Numbered from the stretch's first letter, positions 16,833 through 26,291 are shown. The stretch: DNA of 64,000 nucleotides from Flagellimonas_A sp039592695 (GCF_039592695.1 NZ_JBBUTK010000002.1:434001-498000); one strand, 5' to 3'. Numbers and translations: made by a program. The notes: generated by a model from the sequence alone, not told the origin.

Positions 16833-18088
16833 TTTACAACAATGATCTCATCAATTCGGGTGGTATATCTTGGTGAAAGGTGTTCTTGACGCATTTTCCA
16901 AGTGCGTTTCAAATCTTGGTTTCCGATTTTCACCTTATAACTGCCCAATTTGTTGTTCAGTTTGTCCATGGCCTTCATCAGTTCATCGTGCTTCGGATTT
17001 TCTTTTTGGAACAAACCCAGCTGGCGGGCGTTGGTGGGTACCAAGCCGCAGACGACGACCCCCGCTTTTTTGTATTTGATGCCAGGTTTGAAAATGGCCT
17101 CTACGGCCTTGACCGCATGATTGGTGATGGTGAGTGTTGAATCAGTGGCGTGGGGGAGTGTCACCACTGTTCCGCTTCTATCTTGGGGGTCATTTTTTTT
17201 GTGCCTGTCACTGCGCAAAAATACCATGACCATATTACAACTGCTTTTTTGTGCGCGCAGTTTTTCGGCACAACTGCCGGCGAAGGTTGAGATACGTTCA
17301 CGAATGTTCTCGATATCTGAAAAAGTGCGCTCAAAACTTCGTGTGGTCGCAATGGCCTTTTTGTCTCGGGTGTCGTCATCGAGGTCAAGGGTTGGTTTTC
17401 CCTCCAAATCCTTTTTTAGCCGAAGCCCTGTGATGCCCATCTGTTTTTTGACCCATTCGTCAGAAAGTAAGGTGAAATCGTAAGCCGTTTTGACATTCTT
17501 GGTCTGCACACGTTTTAAATTGCCGTGGCCAATGCCCCAGACCCATTCTATTTTGGTGAACTTTAGGGCATGGATTCTATCTCCCTCAGAACCGATGACG
17601 AAAACGCCATTGGTTTCATGTCGCCGCTTTTTGGCGATTTTATTGGCCACTTTTGAAAGGGCCTTTGTCGGTGCGATACCGATACTAATGGGAATGCCTG
17701 TGGATTTTTGAACCGTGTATTGAATTTTTCGTCCGTACGCATCAAAATCGTGGTTTTTAAACCCATCAAATCCCAAAAAAGCCTCGTCAATGCTGTAGAC
17801 TTCCATATTTGGAGTGAAGGTGTGCAAAATGTTCATCACCCGGGTACTCATATCACCGTACAAAGGATAATTGGAAGAAAACACCTTGATTTGATGTTCT
17901 TTGCAGAATTGCCAGTATTTAAAAGCAGGAGCTGCCATGGGCAACCCCAATTTTTTGGCCTCGTCGCTGCGCGAAATAAAACAGCCGTCATTGTTCGAAA
18001 GAATGGCCACGGGCACATTGTTGTACTGGGGCTGAAAGGCTCTTTCACAAGAAGTATAGAAGTTATTGCAATCGACCAATGCAAACAT
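16829..18088 (-). CDS. umuC: Y-family DNA polymerase UmuC (Pol V catalytic subunit)
   Basis: 419 aa, full length. N-terminal catalytic motif FALVDCNNFYTSCERAF, palm motif VYSIDEAFLGFDG with the catalytic Asp-Glu pair, helix-hairpin-helix around WGIGHGNLKRVQ, then little-finger and DUF4113 C-terminal regions (NPKHDELMKAMDKLN, WKMRQEHLSPRYTT). First gene of the operon, overlapping umuD by 4 nt. I find no recognisable LexA operator in the 92 bp upstream, but LexA sites of Bacteroidota are not well enough known to me to exclude one. Confidence 0.93.
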   Translation of the reverse strand: MFALVDCNNFYTSCERAFQPQYNNVPVAILSNNDGCFISRSDEAKKLGLPMAAPAFKYWQFCKEHQIKVFSSNYPLYGDMSTRVMNILHTFTPNMEVYSIDEAFLGFDGFKNHDFDAYGRKIQYTVQKSTGIPISIGIAPTKALSKVANKIAKKRRHETNGVFVIGSEGDRIHALKFTKIEWVWGIGHGNLKRVQTKNVKTAYDFTLLSDEWVKKQMGITGLRLKKDLEGKPTLDLDDDTRDKKAIATTRSFERTFSDIENIRERISTFAGSCAEKLRAQKSSCNMVMVFLRSDRHKKNDPQDRSGTVVTLPHATDSTLTITNHAVKAVEAIFKPGIKYKKAGVVVCGLVPTNARQLGLFQKENPKHDELMKAMDKLNNKLGSYKVKIGNQDLKRTWKMRQEHLSPRYTTRIDEIIVVK

Positions 18089-18180
18089 GCTCTAAAATAT
18101 TGAAAACATTATAAAGAGTTCTATCTGCTTCAAAAAAGCTATGATAAAATCGTAATTTTAAGATAAGTTAAGAACCTAAG

Positions 18181-18552
18181 ATGAAAATCAGGATCAAAGA
18201 CAATTCCGTTCGCTTTCGGTTGACACAGATTGAGGTTAAAACACTTTCTGAAAAAGGCCATGTTGAGGCACATACCGATTTTGGTGATGGCAAATTCACC
18301 TATCAGGTTTCGCTCAAAGAAAATCTAATAACCCTTAAAGCCAGTTTTTCAAATGGTGTTGTAGGGATGGAAGTCCCTAAAAAATGGGGAGAGGATTGGT
18401 ATGAAAACGATGTGGTTGGAATTGATCATGCCCAACCACTTAAAAATGACGAAGAGCTATACCTTTTATTGGAAAAGGATTTTACCTGTCTAGACAATAC
18501 CTTGGAAGATCAATCCGATAATTATCCGAATCCAAAATTACAATCCAGTTAG
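18181..18552 (+). CDS. Hypothetical protein (DUF7009-like), partner of YdeP-type oxidoreductase
   Basis: 123 aa, soluble, no signal peptide (starts MKIRIKDNSVRFRLTQIEV). It resembles a small family found beside FdhF/FdhD-type genes in Bacteroidota; I can assign no activity. Seven nt before the molybdopterin oxidoreductase gene, so probably co-translated and possibly an assembly or maturation helper (inference). Confidence 0.7.
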   Translation: MKIRIKDNSVRFRLTQIEVKTLSEKGHVEAHTDFGDGKFTYQVSLKENLITLKASFSNGVVGMEVPKKWGEDWYENDVVGIDHAQPLKNDEELYLLLEKDFTCLDNTLEDQSDNYPNPKLQSS

Positions 18553-18559
18553 TTGGTCA

Positions 18560-20869
18560 ATGGAAAAAGAAACCTCATTCAAGAGAACCATTTCCCTAAC
18601 CGGAAATATTGAATTTACGGGTCTTCAAGTAAAAGAGCCCGCCTACCATGCTGCAGGTATTTTGGGGGTCAAGGAAAGCCTGCGCCATGGTTTTAAGGAA
18701 ATGGGAATCGTGCGTTCCATGCGTGCCCTTCTGCAAATGAACCAGCATGAGGGATTCGATTGCCCAAGTTGCGCCTGGCCCGATCCAGAGAACCCATCAA
18801 AGATTGCGGAATATTGTGAGAATGGGGCCAAGGCCTTGGCCGACGAGGCGACCACCTCGCATATTGGACAAGCTTTTTTTGAACGCTATTCAGTAGAGGA
18901 ACTTTCCCTGTTAAGTGATTACCAATTGAACAAGTTTGGGCGTATTGTGGAGCCCATGGTTTTGCGTCAAGGTAAGATTCATTACGAGCCCATTTCTTGG
19001 GAAGAGGCTTATGGGCTAATTGCCACCGAATTAAGAAAATTGAAATCGCCCAATGAAGCGATTTTCTATACCTCGGGCCGTTCGAGCAATGAGGCGGCCT
19101 TTTTATACGGAATGTTCGCCCGAGCCTTGGGCACCAATAATATGCCTGATTGCTCCAATATGTGCCATGAATCAAGCGGGGTGGCATTGAGTGAGACCCT
19201 GGGCATAGGCAAGGGCTCGGTCAAGCTAGAAGATTTCTACGAGGCTGAAGTTATTATTGTCGCGGGGCAAAACCCTGGTACCAACCACCCTAGGATGCTT
19301 TCTGCTTTGGAAAAGTGCAAGCAAAATGGCGGAAAGGTGATCAGTATCAATCCGCTTGAGGAAGCTGGCTTGGTCAATTTCAAAAATCCCCAAAAGCTGA
19401 AAGGGTGGATAGGTCCAGGAGAGGCCATGGCCGATTTGCATTTGCCCGTAAAGATCAACCAAGACATCGCCCTGGTAAAACTGATGCTGAAAAAACTCGC
19501 CGCCTTGGATGCTGAATCCAATACCATTTTCGATCACGAGTTTATAGATAACTATACGGATGGCTACCATCAATTGATTGCCGATCTAAAGAAACATGAT
19601 AAAGAGGCATTGCTGAAACAATGTGGTGTTGCAGAAAACAAAATCGATGAAGCGGTAAGTCTGTTGGCCAACAAATCAAAAATTATCGTTTGCTGGGCCA
19701 TGGGCCTCACCCAACATAAAAATGGGGTGGAAAACATCAAGGAATATGTCAACCTACTGTTGTTAAAAGGTGCCATAGGAAAGCCAAATGCAGGTACCTG
19801 TCCGGTTCGTGGGCACAGCAATGTGCAGGGTGATCGATCGGTGGGCATTCAGCATTTTGTGGACAAAGAACTCAATGAGCGCATCAAAAAACATCTGGGT
19901 TTTGACCCACCTAATGAAGAAGGGGTTGACACGGTAGGCGCAATGAAGGCCATGTATGAAAGCAAGGCCAAATTCTTTATGTGCTTGGGCGGTAATTTTT
20001 TGATGGCAGCCTCTGATACGAAATACACCGCAAAAGCAATTCAAAATTGTGATTTGACGGTCCAGGTCAGTACAAAACTCAACAGAACACACTTGGTCAC
20101 TGGAAAAACAGCACTCTTATTGCCTACTCTTGGTCGTTCTGAGAAGGATATGAAAAACGGAAAACAACGACATTTTACGGTTGAGAATAGCATGGGCCGC
20201 GTACGAAACTCAAAAGGGCTTTTGAAACCAGCATCAGAAGCTGTCAAAAGTGAGCCTGAAATCATAGCGGGTATTGCCCATGCTTATTTCCAAGGCACCC
20301 ATCCAGTAGATTGGAAGGCCATGGGTGATGATTATGGATTGATTCGCGAAAAGATTGATCAGGTGGCCAAAGGATTCAAAAATACAGAACAACGGGCCAC
20401 GGGCTCCGGCTATTACCTGCCCAATAACGTACGTATTCGTGACTTCAGCATGCTGCCGGGGGGAAAAGCCCAGCTTACAGTCAACAAATTGCCAAACCAT
20501 AGCTTGGACAAAGGGGAATATATACTGATGACCATTCGCTCCCATGACCAATTCAATACCACAATTTATGGTCTTGACGATCGCTACCGCGGCATATACA
20601 ATGAGCGACGTGTGCTTTTTATGAATGAGGAAGATATGGCGAATGAAGGATTCAAAAAAAGTGATGTGGTCAATATTGTGAGTAACTATGACAACACCAA
20701 AAGGACCGCCCAAAAATTTATCGTACTCCCCTACAAAATTCCGAAAGGTAATTTAGCGGCCTATTTTCCAGAAACCAATGTTTTGGCGCCCTATAACCAT
20801 TTCGCCGATAAGAGCAAAACTCCAATCAGTAAATCAATCATTGTAGGACTAAGGAAGGTGGCACTCTAG
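18560..20869 (+). CDS. FdhF/YdeP-family molybdopterin oxidoreductase
   Basis: 769 aa. Two-Cys N-terminal motif GFDCPSCAWPDPE typical of YdeP, in place of the 4Fe-4S binding CxxCxxxC of true formate dehydrogenases. Molybdopterin domain motifs: YTSGRSSNEAAFLYG, GQNPGTNHPRML, CPVRGHSNVQGDRSVG, and a molydopterin dinucleotide-binding C-terminus (about 630-769). Cytoplasmic, no Tat signal. The physiological substrate of YdeP proteins is not established; the E. coli homologue is linked to acid resistance. Confidence 0.88.
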   Translation: MEKETSFKRTISLTGNIEFTGLQVKEPAYHAAGILGVKESLRHGFKEMGIVRSMRALLQMNQHEGFDCPSCAWPDPENPSKIAEYCENGAKALADEATTSHIGQAFFERYSVEELSLLSDYQLNKFGRIVEPMVLRQGKIHYEPISWEEAYGLIATELRKLKSPNEAIFYTSGRSSNEAAFLYGMFARALGTNNMPDCSNMCHESSGVALSETLGIGKGSVKLEDFYEAEVIIVAGQNPGTNHPRMLSALEKCKQNGGKVISINPLEEAGLVNFKNPQKLKGWIGPGEAMADLHLPVKINQDIALVKLMLKKLAALDAESNTIFDHEFIDNYTDGYHQLIADLKKHDKEALLKQCGVAENKIDEAVSLLANKSKIIVCWAMGLTQHKNGVENIKEYVNLLLLKGAIGKPNAGTCPVRGHSNVQGDRSVGIQHFVDKELNERIKKHLGFDPPNEEGVDTVGAMKAMYESKAKFFMCLGGNFLMAASDTKYTAKAIQNCDLTVQVSTKLNRTHLVTGKTALLLPTLGRSEKDMKNGKQRHFTVENSMGRVRNSKGLLKPASEAVKSEPEIIAGIAHAYFQGTHPVDWKAMGDDYGLIREKIDQVAKGFKNTEQRATGSGYYLPNNVRIRDFSMLPGGKAQLTVNKLPNHSLDKGEYILMTIRSHDQFNTTIYGLDDRYRGIYNERRVLFMNEEDMANEGFKKSDVVNIVSNYDNTKRTAQKFIVLPYKIPKGNLAAYFPETNVLAPYNHFADKSKTPISKSIIVGLRKVAL

Positions 20870-21017
20870 TTTTACAGCCAGCTCGGCAAAGAGATTTTTT
20901 GTTCTTCATATTTAGGGGTAAATAAGTCGGTTGATAAGTCTTAATTGATTGAAAAGCAAATAGGTTCTTTTATATCTAAATTTATTTTAATGATTTAGGG
21001 TTGGTTTGAAAGAGGAT

Positions 21018-22262
21018 ATGAATACAGTAAAGGTTGGGGATGATTTCGAAAAGAAATCGAAAAAGATATTAAGGAAGATTATCAATAATCATGAGCTAAG
21101 TGCTTTGCCTGCTCATTGCAAAGTATACGAAAAGTATAAATTGAAATCGTATAAAAGAGGAGGGAAAGAAATAGTTTTTGATTTGGTTATAGAGGTCAAA
21201 AAACCTAACGCCAACAAGCCAATTATCCTCTATATAATTGAATGTAAAAATCTACAAGGTAAAGTTCCAGTTGACGACATAGAGGAATTTAATGATAAGG
21301 TAGGTGGTATTACTGGTGTCCAGACTAAGAAGATAATGATTGCCAAAAATGGTTTTCAAAGTGGCACTTTGGAAACAGCAGACGTACTTGGAGTGATGCT
21401 TATCGAAGTTAAAGAAGACGATTATGATATAATTCTTTATAAATCGAAGAAAACTGAAAGGGTAAATGAAACAAAAGATATTGATGAGGAAATAGAAATA
21501 TTAATTAAGAAGGCACTTATCCCAGATAAAATTAGAGGGTTAAGAAGGCTTTCTGCGGATCAAATAGAAAATATCGCGGTTTCTTTCTTAAATGATTTCG
21601 ATAGTACCATTACAGAAAATTTCCTACGAACCCCCATCCAAGAGTTAATTAAATATTTAGAAGAAAAAAAATCTCTCAAAATTGATTCTAAAAGCTTTCT
21701 TACAGATGATACAGGGAAAGAACTACTAGGATATTTTGATTTAAAAAATAATACCATTTTCATTAGCAATGAGGTAAAGAACACAATAAGGTTTCCATTC
21801 GTATTGGCTCATGAAATAGGTCATTTTGCACTACATAGAAACCTTAAAACGAATCAATTTGTATATGATAATTTTAAAGACTCGGAATATAGCCTGTTTG
21901 TCCAAAAACATAAGTTAAGGAATGATAAGAATTGGATAGAATGGCAGGCGAATTGTTTTGCTTCATGCCTCTTAATGCCCAAGCAAACCTTAATTACCAG
22001 GCTTGTTGCAATTCAATTGGAAAAAGGGATTAGCAAACAAGGAAGAATTTACCTCGATAACCAACCTGTTAACAGAGAGGATTATAGATATATAGTGAAA
22101 CAGCTAGCATCATTCTTTGGCGTAAGTAAAACAAATGTTGAATATAGACTTGAAAGTTTAGGCCTTACGGTACATCCCCCACTATCGGAAAAAGACGTGA
22201 ATGACAAAGAAACGTTAAGAGCATTATCACTAATGGCCGAAAAATACGCAAATACTACTTAA
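21018..22262 (+). CDS. PD-(D/E)xK nuclease-like domain fused to ImmA/IrrE metallopeptidase
   Basis: 414 aa from ATG 21018 (a TTG four codons upstream is possible). N-terminal part (about 5-145): FDLVIEV with Asp55, then Glu75-Cys-Lys77 in IIECKN, i.e. D-x19-ExK as in Mrr-like restriction-endonuclease folds. C-terminal part (about 230-400): zinc-peptidase motif HEIGH (265-269), with a downstream Glu308 in EWQANCFASCLLMP, the DUF955/ImmA-IrrE signature. It overlaps the convergent dehydrogenase gene by 8 bp. The gene and its 5' flank are clearly AT-richer than both neighbours and use more AAA/ATA codons, suggesting horizontal gain. Candidate defence or mobile-element regulatory protein; function unproven. 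Confidence 0.8.
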   Translation: MNTVKVGDDFEKKSKKILRKIINNHELSALPAHCKVYEKYKLKSYKRGGKEIVFDLVIEVKKPNANKPIILYIIECKNLQGKVPVDDIEEFNDKVGGITGVQTKKIMIAKNGFQSGTLETADVLGVMLIEVKEDDYDIILYKSKKTERVNETKDIDEEIEILIKKALIPDKIRGLRRLSADQIENIAVSFLNDFDSTITENFLRTPIQELIKYLEEKKSLKIDSKSFLTDDTGKELLGYFDLKNNTIFISNEVKNTIRFPFVLAHEIGHFALHRNLKTNQFVYDNFKDSEYSLFVQKHKLRNDKNWIEWQANCFASCLLMPKQTLITRLVAIQLEKGISKQGRIYLDNQPVNREDYRYIVKQLASFFGVSKTNVEYRLESLGLTVHPPLSEKDVNDKETLRALSLMAEKYANTT

Positions 22263-23433
22263 AGGCAGGATGGCCAGTAATATCAGCTCCTGTAATCAAT
22301 AGATGAATATCATGGGTGCCCTCATAGGTAATTACACTCTCCAAATTCATCATGTGGCGCATGATGCTATATTCACCGGTAATGCCCATACCGCCCAACA
22401 CTTGACGCGCCTCACGAGCGATATTGATGGCCATATCCACATTGTTGCGCTTGGCCATAGAGATTTGTGCCGTGGTCGCCTTACCTTCATTTTTTAGCTG
22501 CCCTAAGCGAAAGGCCAACAATTGTGCTTTGGTGATTTCAGTGATTATCTCTGCCAGTTTTTTTTGCTGTAGCTGAAAAGCGGCAATAGGCTTACCAAAT
22601 TGAGTGCGCTCTTTGGCATAGCGCAGGGCGGTATCATAGCAGTCCATAGCAGCGCCGATGGCCCCCCATGAAATTCCATAGCGGGCAGAATCGAGACAGC
22701 CCAGTGGAGCACCCAAACCTGACTTGTTGGGGAGCAGGTTTTCTTTGGGCACTTTTACATCGTCAAAAATCAATTCGCCAGTCGCGGAGGCCCGCAAAGA
22801 CCACTTGTTATGCGTTTCGGGAGTCGAAAAACCTTCCATACCCCGCTCCACAATCAATCCATGAATCCGTCCTTCCTCATTCTTTGCCCAAACAATGGCA
22901 ACGTCGGCAAAAGGGGAGTTGGATATCCACAATTTGGCACCATTCAAGAGGTAGTGGTCGCCCATGTCTTTGTACTTGGTTTCCATTCCACCGGGATTTG
23001 AGCCATGGTTGGGTTCTGTCAATCCGAAGCAACCCATCCATTCACCTGTGGCGAGTTTGGGCAAATATTTTTTTCGCTGCTCCTCGGTGCCGTAGGCAAA
23101 TATGGGGTACATTACCAAAGACGATTGCACAGAGGCTGTGGATCGCACCCCACTGTCACCGCGTTCAATTTCTTGCATGATGAGTCCATAACTGATTTGG
23201 TCGAGTCCTGCACCGCCATATTCTTCAGGAATGTAAGGTCCGAAAGCACCGATTTCCGCCAAGCCGCCAATAATCTGTTTCGGAAATTCCGCTTTCTGGG
23301 CATATTCTTCAATGATGGGCGAAATGTCACGCTTGACCCACTGACGGGCAGCATCCCTGACCAATTTGTGTTCTTCAGAAAGTAAATCGTCAAGATTGTA
23401 ATAATCAGGGGCTTCAAATAAATCGGGCTTCAT
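22255..23433 (-). CDS. Acyl-CoA dehydrogenase, glutaryl-CoA dehydrogenase type
   Basis: 392 aa from ATG 23433 (MKPDLFEAPDYYNLDDLL), exactly the length of glutaryl-CoA dehydrogenases. An open frame continues upstream to 23556 but runs through an intergenic repeat and is not protein-like. Motifs: GCFGLTEPNHGSNPGGMET (FAD/substrate loop), KLWISNSPFADV, the Arg-containing loop YAKERTQFGKPIAAFQL, and catalytic-Glu region ITYEGTHDIHLLITG. Decarboxylating oxidation of glutaryl-CoA to crotonyl-CoA in lysine/tryptophan breakdown is the best guess. Confidence 0.9.
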   Translation of the reverse strand: MKPDLFEAPDYYNLDDLLSEEHKLVRDAARQWVKRDISPIIEEYAQKAEFPKQIIGGLAEIGAFGPYIPEEYGGAGLDQISYGLIMQEIERGDSGVRSTASVQSSLVMYPIFAYGTEEQRKKYLPKLATGEWMGCFGLTEPNHGSNPGGMETKYKDMGDHYLLNGAKLWISNSPFADVAIVWAKNEEGRIHGLIVERGMEGFSTPETHNKWSLRASATGELIFDDVKVPKENLLPNKSGLGAPLGCLDSARYGISWGAIGAAMDCYDTALRYAKERTQFGKPIAAFQLQQKKLAEIITEITKAQLLAFRLGQLKNEGKATTAQISMAKRNNVDMAINIAREARQVLGGMGITGEYSIMRHMMNLESVITYEGTHDIHLLITGADITGHPAFK

Positions 23434-23450
23434 AAATGAATTCTTTTTTG

Positions 23451-23516
23451 TCATTCCCACGAAGGCGGGAATCCATTGAGTTTCTAAAAAGATTCCCACG
23501 AAGGGGGAATGACAAG
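23451..23516. repeat. Interspersed hairpin repeat, two units (family A)
   Basis: Unit 1 TCATTCCCACGAAGGCGGGA.. (from 23451) and unit 2 GATTCCCACGAAGGGGGAAT.. (to 23516) each form a short hairpin (ATTCCC/GGGAAT), and the pair forms a larger inverted arrangement. Related copies lie at 27007-27031 and 50416-50460. Read in frame it would give peptides such as WIPAFVGMT, which explains the false N-terminal extension of the dehydrogenase. Confidence 0.7.
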
Positions 23517-23566
23517 GTGTAACATTCAAAGGTACTAACGAAATACAACATTTCAAGATGCAATTG

Positions 23567-24277
23567 TTACATTTTCAAGTAGAACACCTTGGTCAATTCT
23601 TTATAGGCCTTGGTATACTGATGACGGTCTGTTTCAATGATCAGTGTATCTGTTTCAGGTGTCATTTCTAATAGTGAAAATTGGATGAGACTTCGCTTGG
23701 TTTCGGCATCAGGATTTCCTTTGACATGTGTGATACGATTCGGGAAGAGCCCATATTGAGCGGCCAATGCCAAAAAACGCTGTTCTTCTTTAAATGGGAT
23801 GATGGTGGCAAAGCTACCGTTGGATGATAAGCGTTTTGAAACCCCAGCCAGTAGTACCTCAAATGGAAGCGATGCATTCTGTCGGGAAGCATCCCTGGAA
23901 CTATCGCCACTTGAAACATCTTCTGAATAAAAAGGTGGATTCGAAAGGATCAAATCATACTTTTCATCGAACTCATCAACTAAATGCCTGAAATCAGCGT
24001 GAAAACAGAATAGTCTGTCTGCCCAAGGCGAGGCTTCAAAATTTTCAACACATTGCTCAAAGGCATTGTCATCGATTTCAACGGCATCAATGGTTGTTGC
24101 TGATGAGCGTTGTGCCATCTGCAGGGCGATAAGGCCAGTGCCCGAACCCACATCCAGTATGGAATTTGGTTGGGCTTCTATAGATGCCCATGCACCGAGT
24201 AAAACACCATCGGTGCCAACTTTCATCGCACAGCGGTCTTGGTGAATAGTGAATTGTTTGAACTTGAAGGGTTTCAT
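23567..24277 (-). CDS. tRNA1(Val) (adenine(37)-N6)-methyltransferase (YfiC/TrmN6 type)
   Basis: 236 aa. SAM-binding motif ILDVGSGTGLIALQMAQ, acidic VEIDDNA, and the N6-adenine methylase motif NPPFY. The opening KFKQFTIHQDRCAMKVGTDGVLLGAW is characteristic of the YfiC/TrmN6 family, which methylates A37 of tRNA1-Val in E. coli. Its ATG overlaps the sulfatase stop by 4 nt, so the two are co-translated although functionally unrelated. Confidence 0.88.
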   Translation of the reverse strand: MKPFKFKQFTIHQDRCAMKVGTDGVLLGAWASIEAQPNSILDVGSGTGLIALQMAQRSSATTIDAVEIDDNAFEQCVENFEASPWADRLFCFHADFRHLVDEFDEKYDLILSNPPFYSEDVSSGDSSRDASRQNASLPFEVLLAGVSKRLSSNGSFATIIPFKEEQRFLALAAQYGLFPNRITHVKGNPDAETKRSLIQFSLLEMTPETDTLIIETDRHQYTKAYKELTKVFYLKM

Positions 24278-25695
24278 TTGACGCGGCCTGGTTCTCGGAC
24301 TTCTAACCCAACTTGCCCGGTCAGAGCATCGCCCAATTCTGCACGTTTCTTATCAGCAAGTTGGTTGATGATTTTTACTATTTCAGGATGTTCATTTGCA
24401 ACATTAGTGGTTTCGCCAGGGTCATCTTCAAGGTTGTACAGTTCAGTTTCTTTCAAATTCACATAGCGGTACTCGCCCGGTAGTCCATCTTTTCCTAACT
24501 CTTGCCCATTCATGGTTCGGTACCGATGCGGAAAATATAGTTTCCAGTTGTTGTAACGCACCCCAAAAAGTTCATTCACCCGATAATAGAAAAAATAGGC
24601 CTCTTGTGGACTATCAGACGTTTTACCCTTAAGCAGGGGCCAAATACTCTTGCCGTCAATGGTCTGTTCAGGAAGTTCTGCCTTGGTAACCGCGGCAATT
24701 GTCGGCAGTAGGTCTATGGCCATTACCGGCTCATCAATTGTTCTGCCCGATTCAAGGCTATCAGGATATTTGATGATAAAGGGTTCTCGCTGACCCCCTT
24801 CCCACGCGGTGCCCTTGCCTTCACGAAAGGGCAGGGCGCTTCCGGCGTGGTTGCCATAAGAAAGCCAAGGCCCATTGTCTGAGGTAAAGATGACCAAAGT
24901 GTTTTTTTCCAATCCGTTTTGTTTCAAGGTTTCTGAAATCTGCCCTACTGACCAATCGATTTCCATAATGACATCCCCATAAAGTCCCCGGTCCGATTTC
25001 CCCTTGAACTTATCCGAAACAAAAAGCGGTACATGTGGCTGCGGGTGCGGAACATACAAAAAGAAAGGGTTGTCTTTGTTCTTATTTATAAAATCAACAC
25101 TGCGTTGGGTGATCTGGGTGGTGAGCATGCTCTGATCGTTCAGCGTATCGATGATCTTTTCATTTTCATAGAGTGGCAGCGGCCCAAAATTGAATATAGG
25201 CCCCTGTTGCGGATGGTATGGCCACATATCGTTGGAGTAGGGAATGCCGTACCATTCATCAAAACCATGTTTGGTGGGCAAAAAATCAGGATGGTCACCC
25301 AAATGCCATTTACCAAAAATACCCGTAGCGTAGCCTTTGGCTTTTAATAATTCGGCCAAGGTTTTCTCATTGGGATGCAGCCCCTTGTTGGTATTGGGCA
25401 TGAATGCGTTATGGATGCCAATCCTGTTGGGATAACAACCGGTCAACAATGCTGCTCTTGAGGCAGAACAAACCGCTTGGGCTGCATAGAAGCTGGTCAG
25501 TTTGACTCCCTCGCGTGCCATTTGGTCCAAGTTCGGGGTGGCGATATCTTGGGCACCAAACACCCCAACATCTTGATACCCCTGGTCATCGGTAAAAATG
25601 ATGACAATGTTGGGCGGTCTTTCGGGCATTTTTTCTTTGTTGTCATTGCAGCAAACAAAACATAGCACAACGACAATGAGATAACAGCATCGCAT
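24274..25695 (-). CDS. Sulfatase (arylsulfatase type), lipoprotein
   Basis: 473 aa. Signal peptide with a Cys-rich lipobox (LCFVCC, lipidation near Cys15/16). Metal-binding NIVIIFTDDQGYQDVG, formylglycine motif Cys76-S-A-S-R with LLTGCYPNRIG, and FGKWHLGD. It needs an anaerobic or FGE-type maturase encoded elsewhere. It likely removes sulfate from an extracellular glycan or aryl ester; marine flavobacteria carry many such genes. No SusCD pair or glycosidase is near, so the substrate cannot be inferred. Confidence 0.9.
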   Translation of the reverse strand: MRCCYLIVVVLCFVCCNDNKEKMPERPPNIVIIFTDDQGYQDVGVFGAQDIATPNLDQMAREGVKLTSFYAAQAVCSASRAALLTGCYPNRIGIHNAFMPNTNKGLHPNEKTLAELLKAKGYATGIFGKWHLGDHPDFLPTKHGFDEWYGIPYSNDMWPYHPQQGPIFNFGPLPLYENEKIIDTLNDQSMLTTQITQRSVDFINKNKDNPFFLYVPHPQPHVPLFVSDKFKGKSDRGLYGDVIMEIDWSVGQISETLKQNGLEKNTLVIFTSDNGPWLSYGNHAGSALPFREGKGTAWEGGQREPFIIKYPDSLESGRTIDEPVMAIDLLPTIAAVTKAELPEQTIDGKSIWPLLKGKTSDSPQEAYFFYYRVNELFGVRYNNWKLYFPHRYRTMNGQELGKDGLPGEYRYVNLKETELYNLEDDPGETTNVANEHPEIVKIINQLADKKRAELGDALTGQVGLEVREPGRVK

Positions 25696-25751
25696 ATTTC
25701 GAGGATTTGAATACGGACTTAAATATAATGCGAAATCACTATGGGTGTATT

Positions 25752-26279
25752 TTAAGACAAATACAGGTCGACAAGCCCTTCTGGAGTTCTGACATGAATG
25801 GTCTTGTTTTTTCGATCTACCTTTTGGATGATGTCGTCAGAAATGGGAATCAACAATTCCTTCTCGTCTTTTTTGGCTTCAAAAAGTTCTTGGGAAGCAG
25901 AGTCATTGACCGATTGAATGATTCCGATATCGCCATGAACTTCATCCAACAAGGTAAACCCGATGACTTCATGATAGTAGAACTTGTCTCCAGAAAGTGG
26001 AGGCAACATCGCTAGTGGCAGGTAAAGCTCAGCCCCAAGAATACGGTCTGCGGCAGCCTCATCCTTCACATCCTCAAAATCGATTCGCAACAATGCCGAT
26101 TTGTGCAATCGGCAACGATGAATAAAAAATGGAACCAGATTTTGCCCCAGTTGAACAAAAACGGATTCCATATTTTCGTAAATCTCAGGCTCGTCTGTAT
26201 CGAGTTTGACCAGAACTTCGCCCTTATAGCTATATTTTGAAACGACTTTGCCGAGGTAGAAACAATCCTCTTTGCGCAT
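25752..26279 (-). CDS. rimM: Ribosome maturation factor RimM
   Basis: 175 aa. N-terminal RimM domain (DCFYLGKVVSKYSYKGEVLVKLDTD) and C-terminal PRC-barrel (about 95-175, KFYYHEVIGFTLLDE). Helps assemble the 30S head domain and binds S19. Twelve nt behind rpsP, the same pairing as in most bacteria. Confidence 0.93.
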   Translation of the reverse strand: MRKEDCFYLGKVVSKYSYKGEVLVKLDTDEPEIYENMESVFVQLGQNLVPFFIHRCRLHKSALLRIDFEDVKDEAAADRILGAELYLPLAMLPPLSGDKFYYHEVIGFTLLDEVHGDIGIIQSVNDSASQELFEAKKDEKELLIPISDDIIQKVDRKNKTIHVRTPEGLVDLYLS

Positions 26280-26291
26280 CGTCCTTAAAAA

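Noticed and set aside
18089..18180. SOS (LexA) operator upstream of umuC
   Set aside because: No clear palindrome of any known LexA type in the 92 bp; Bacteroidota operators are not known well enough to exclude one.
18693..19187. 164-codon minus-strand frame inside the molybdopterin oxidoreductase
   Set aside because: Codon-shadow of the GC-richer sense gene; no recognisable domain.
22668..23180. 170-codon plus-strand frame over the acyl-CoA dehydrogenase
   Set aside because: Antisense to a clear gene, peptide is low-quality (many Ser/Pro/His/Trp), no motif.
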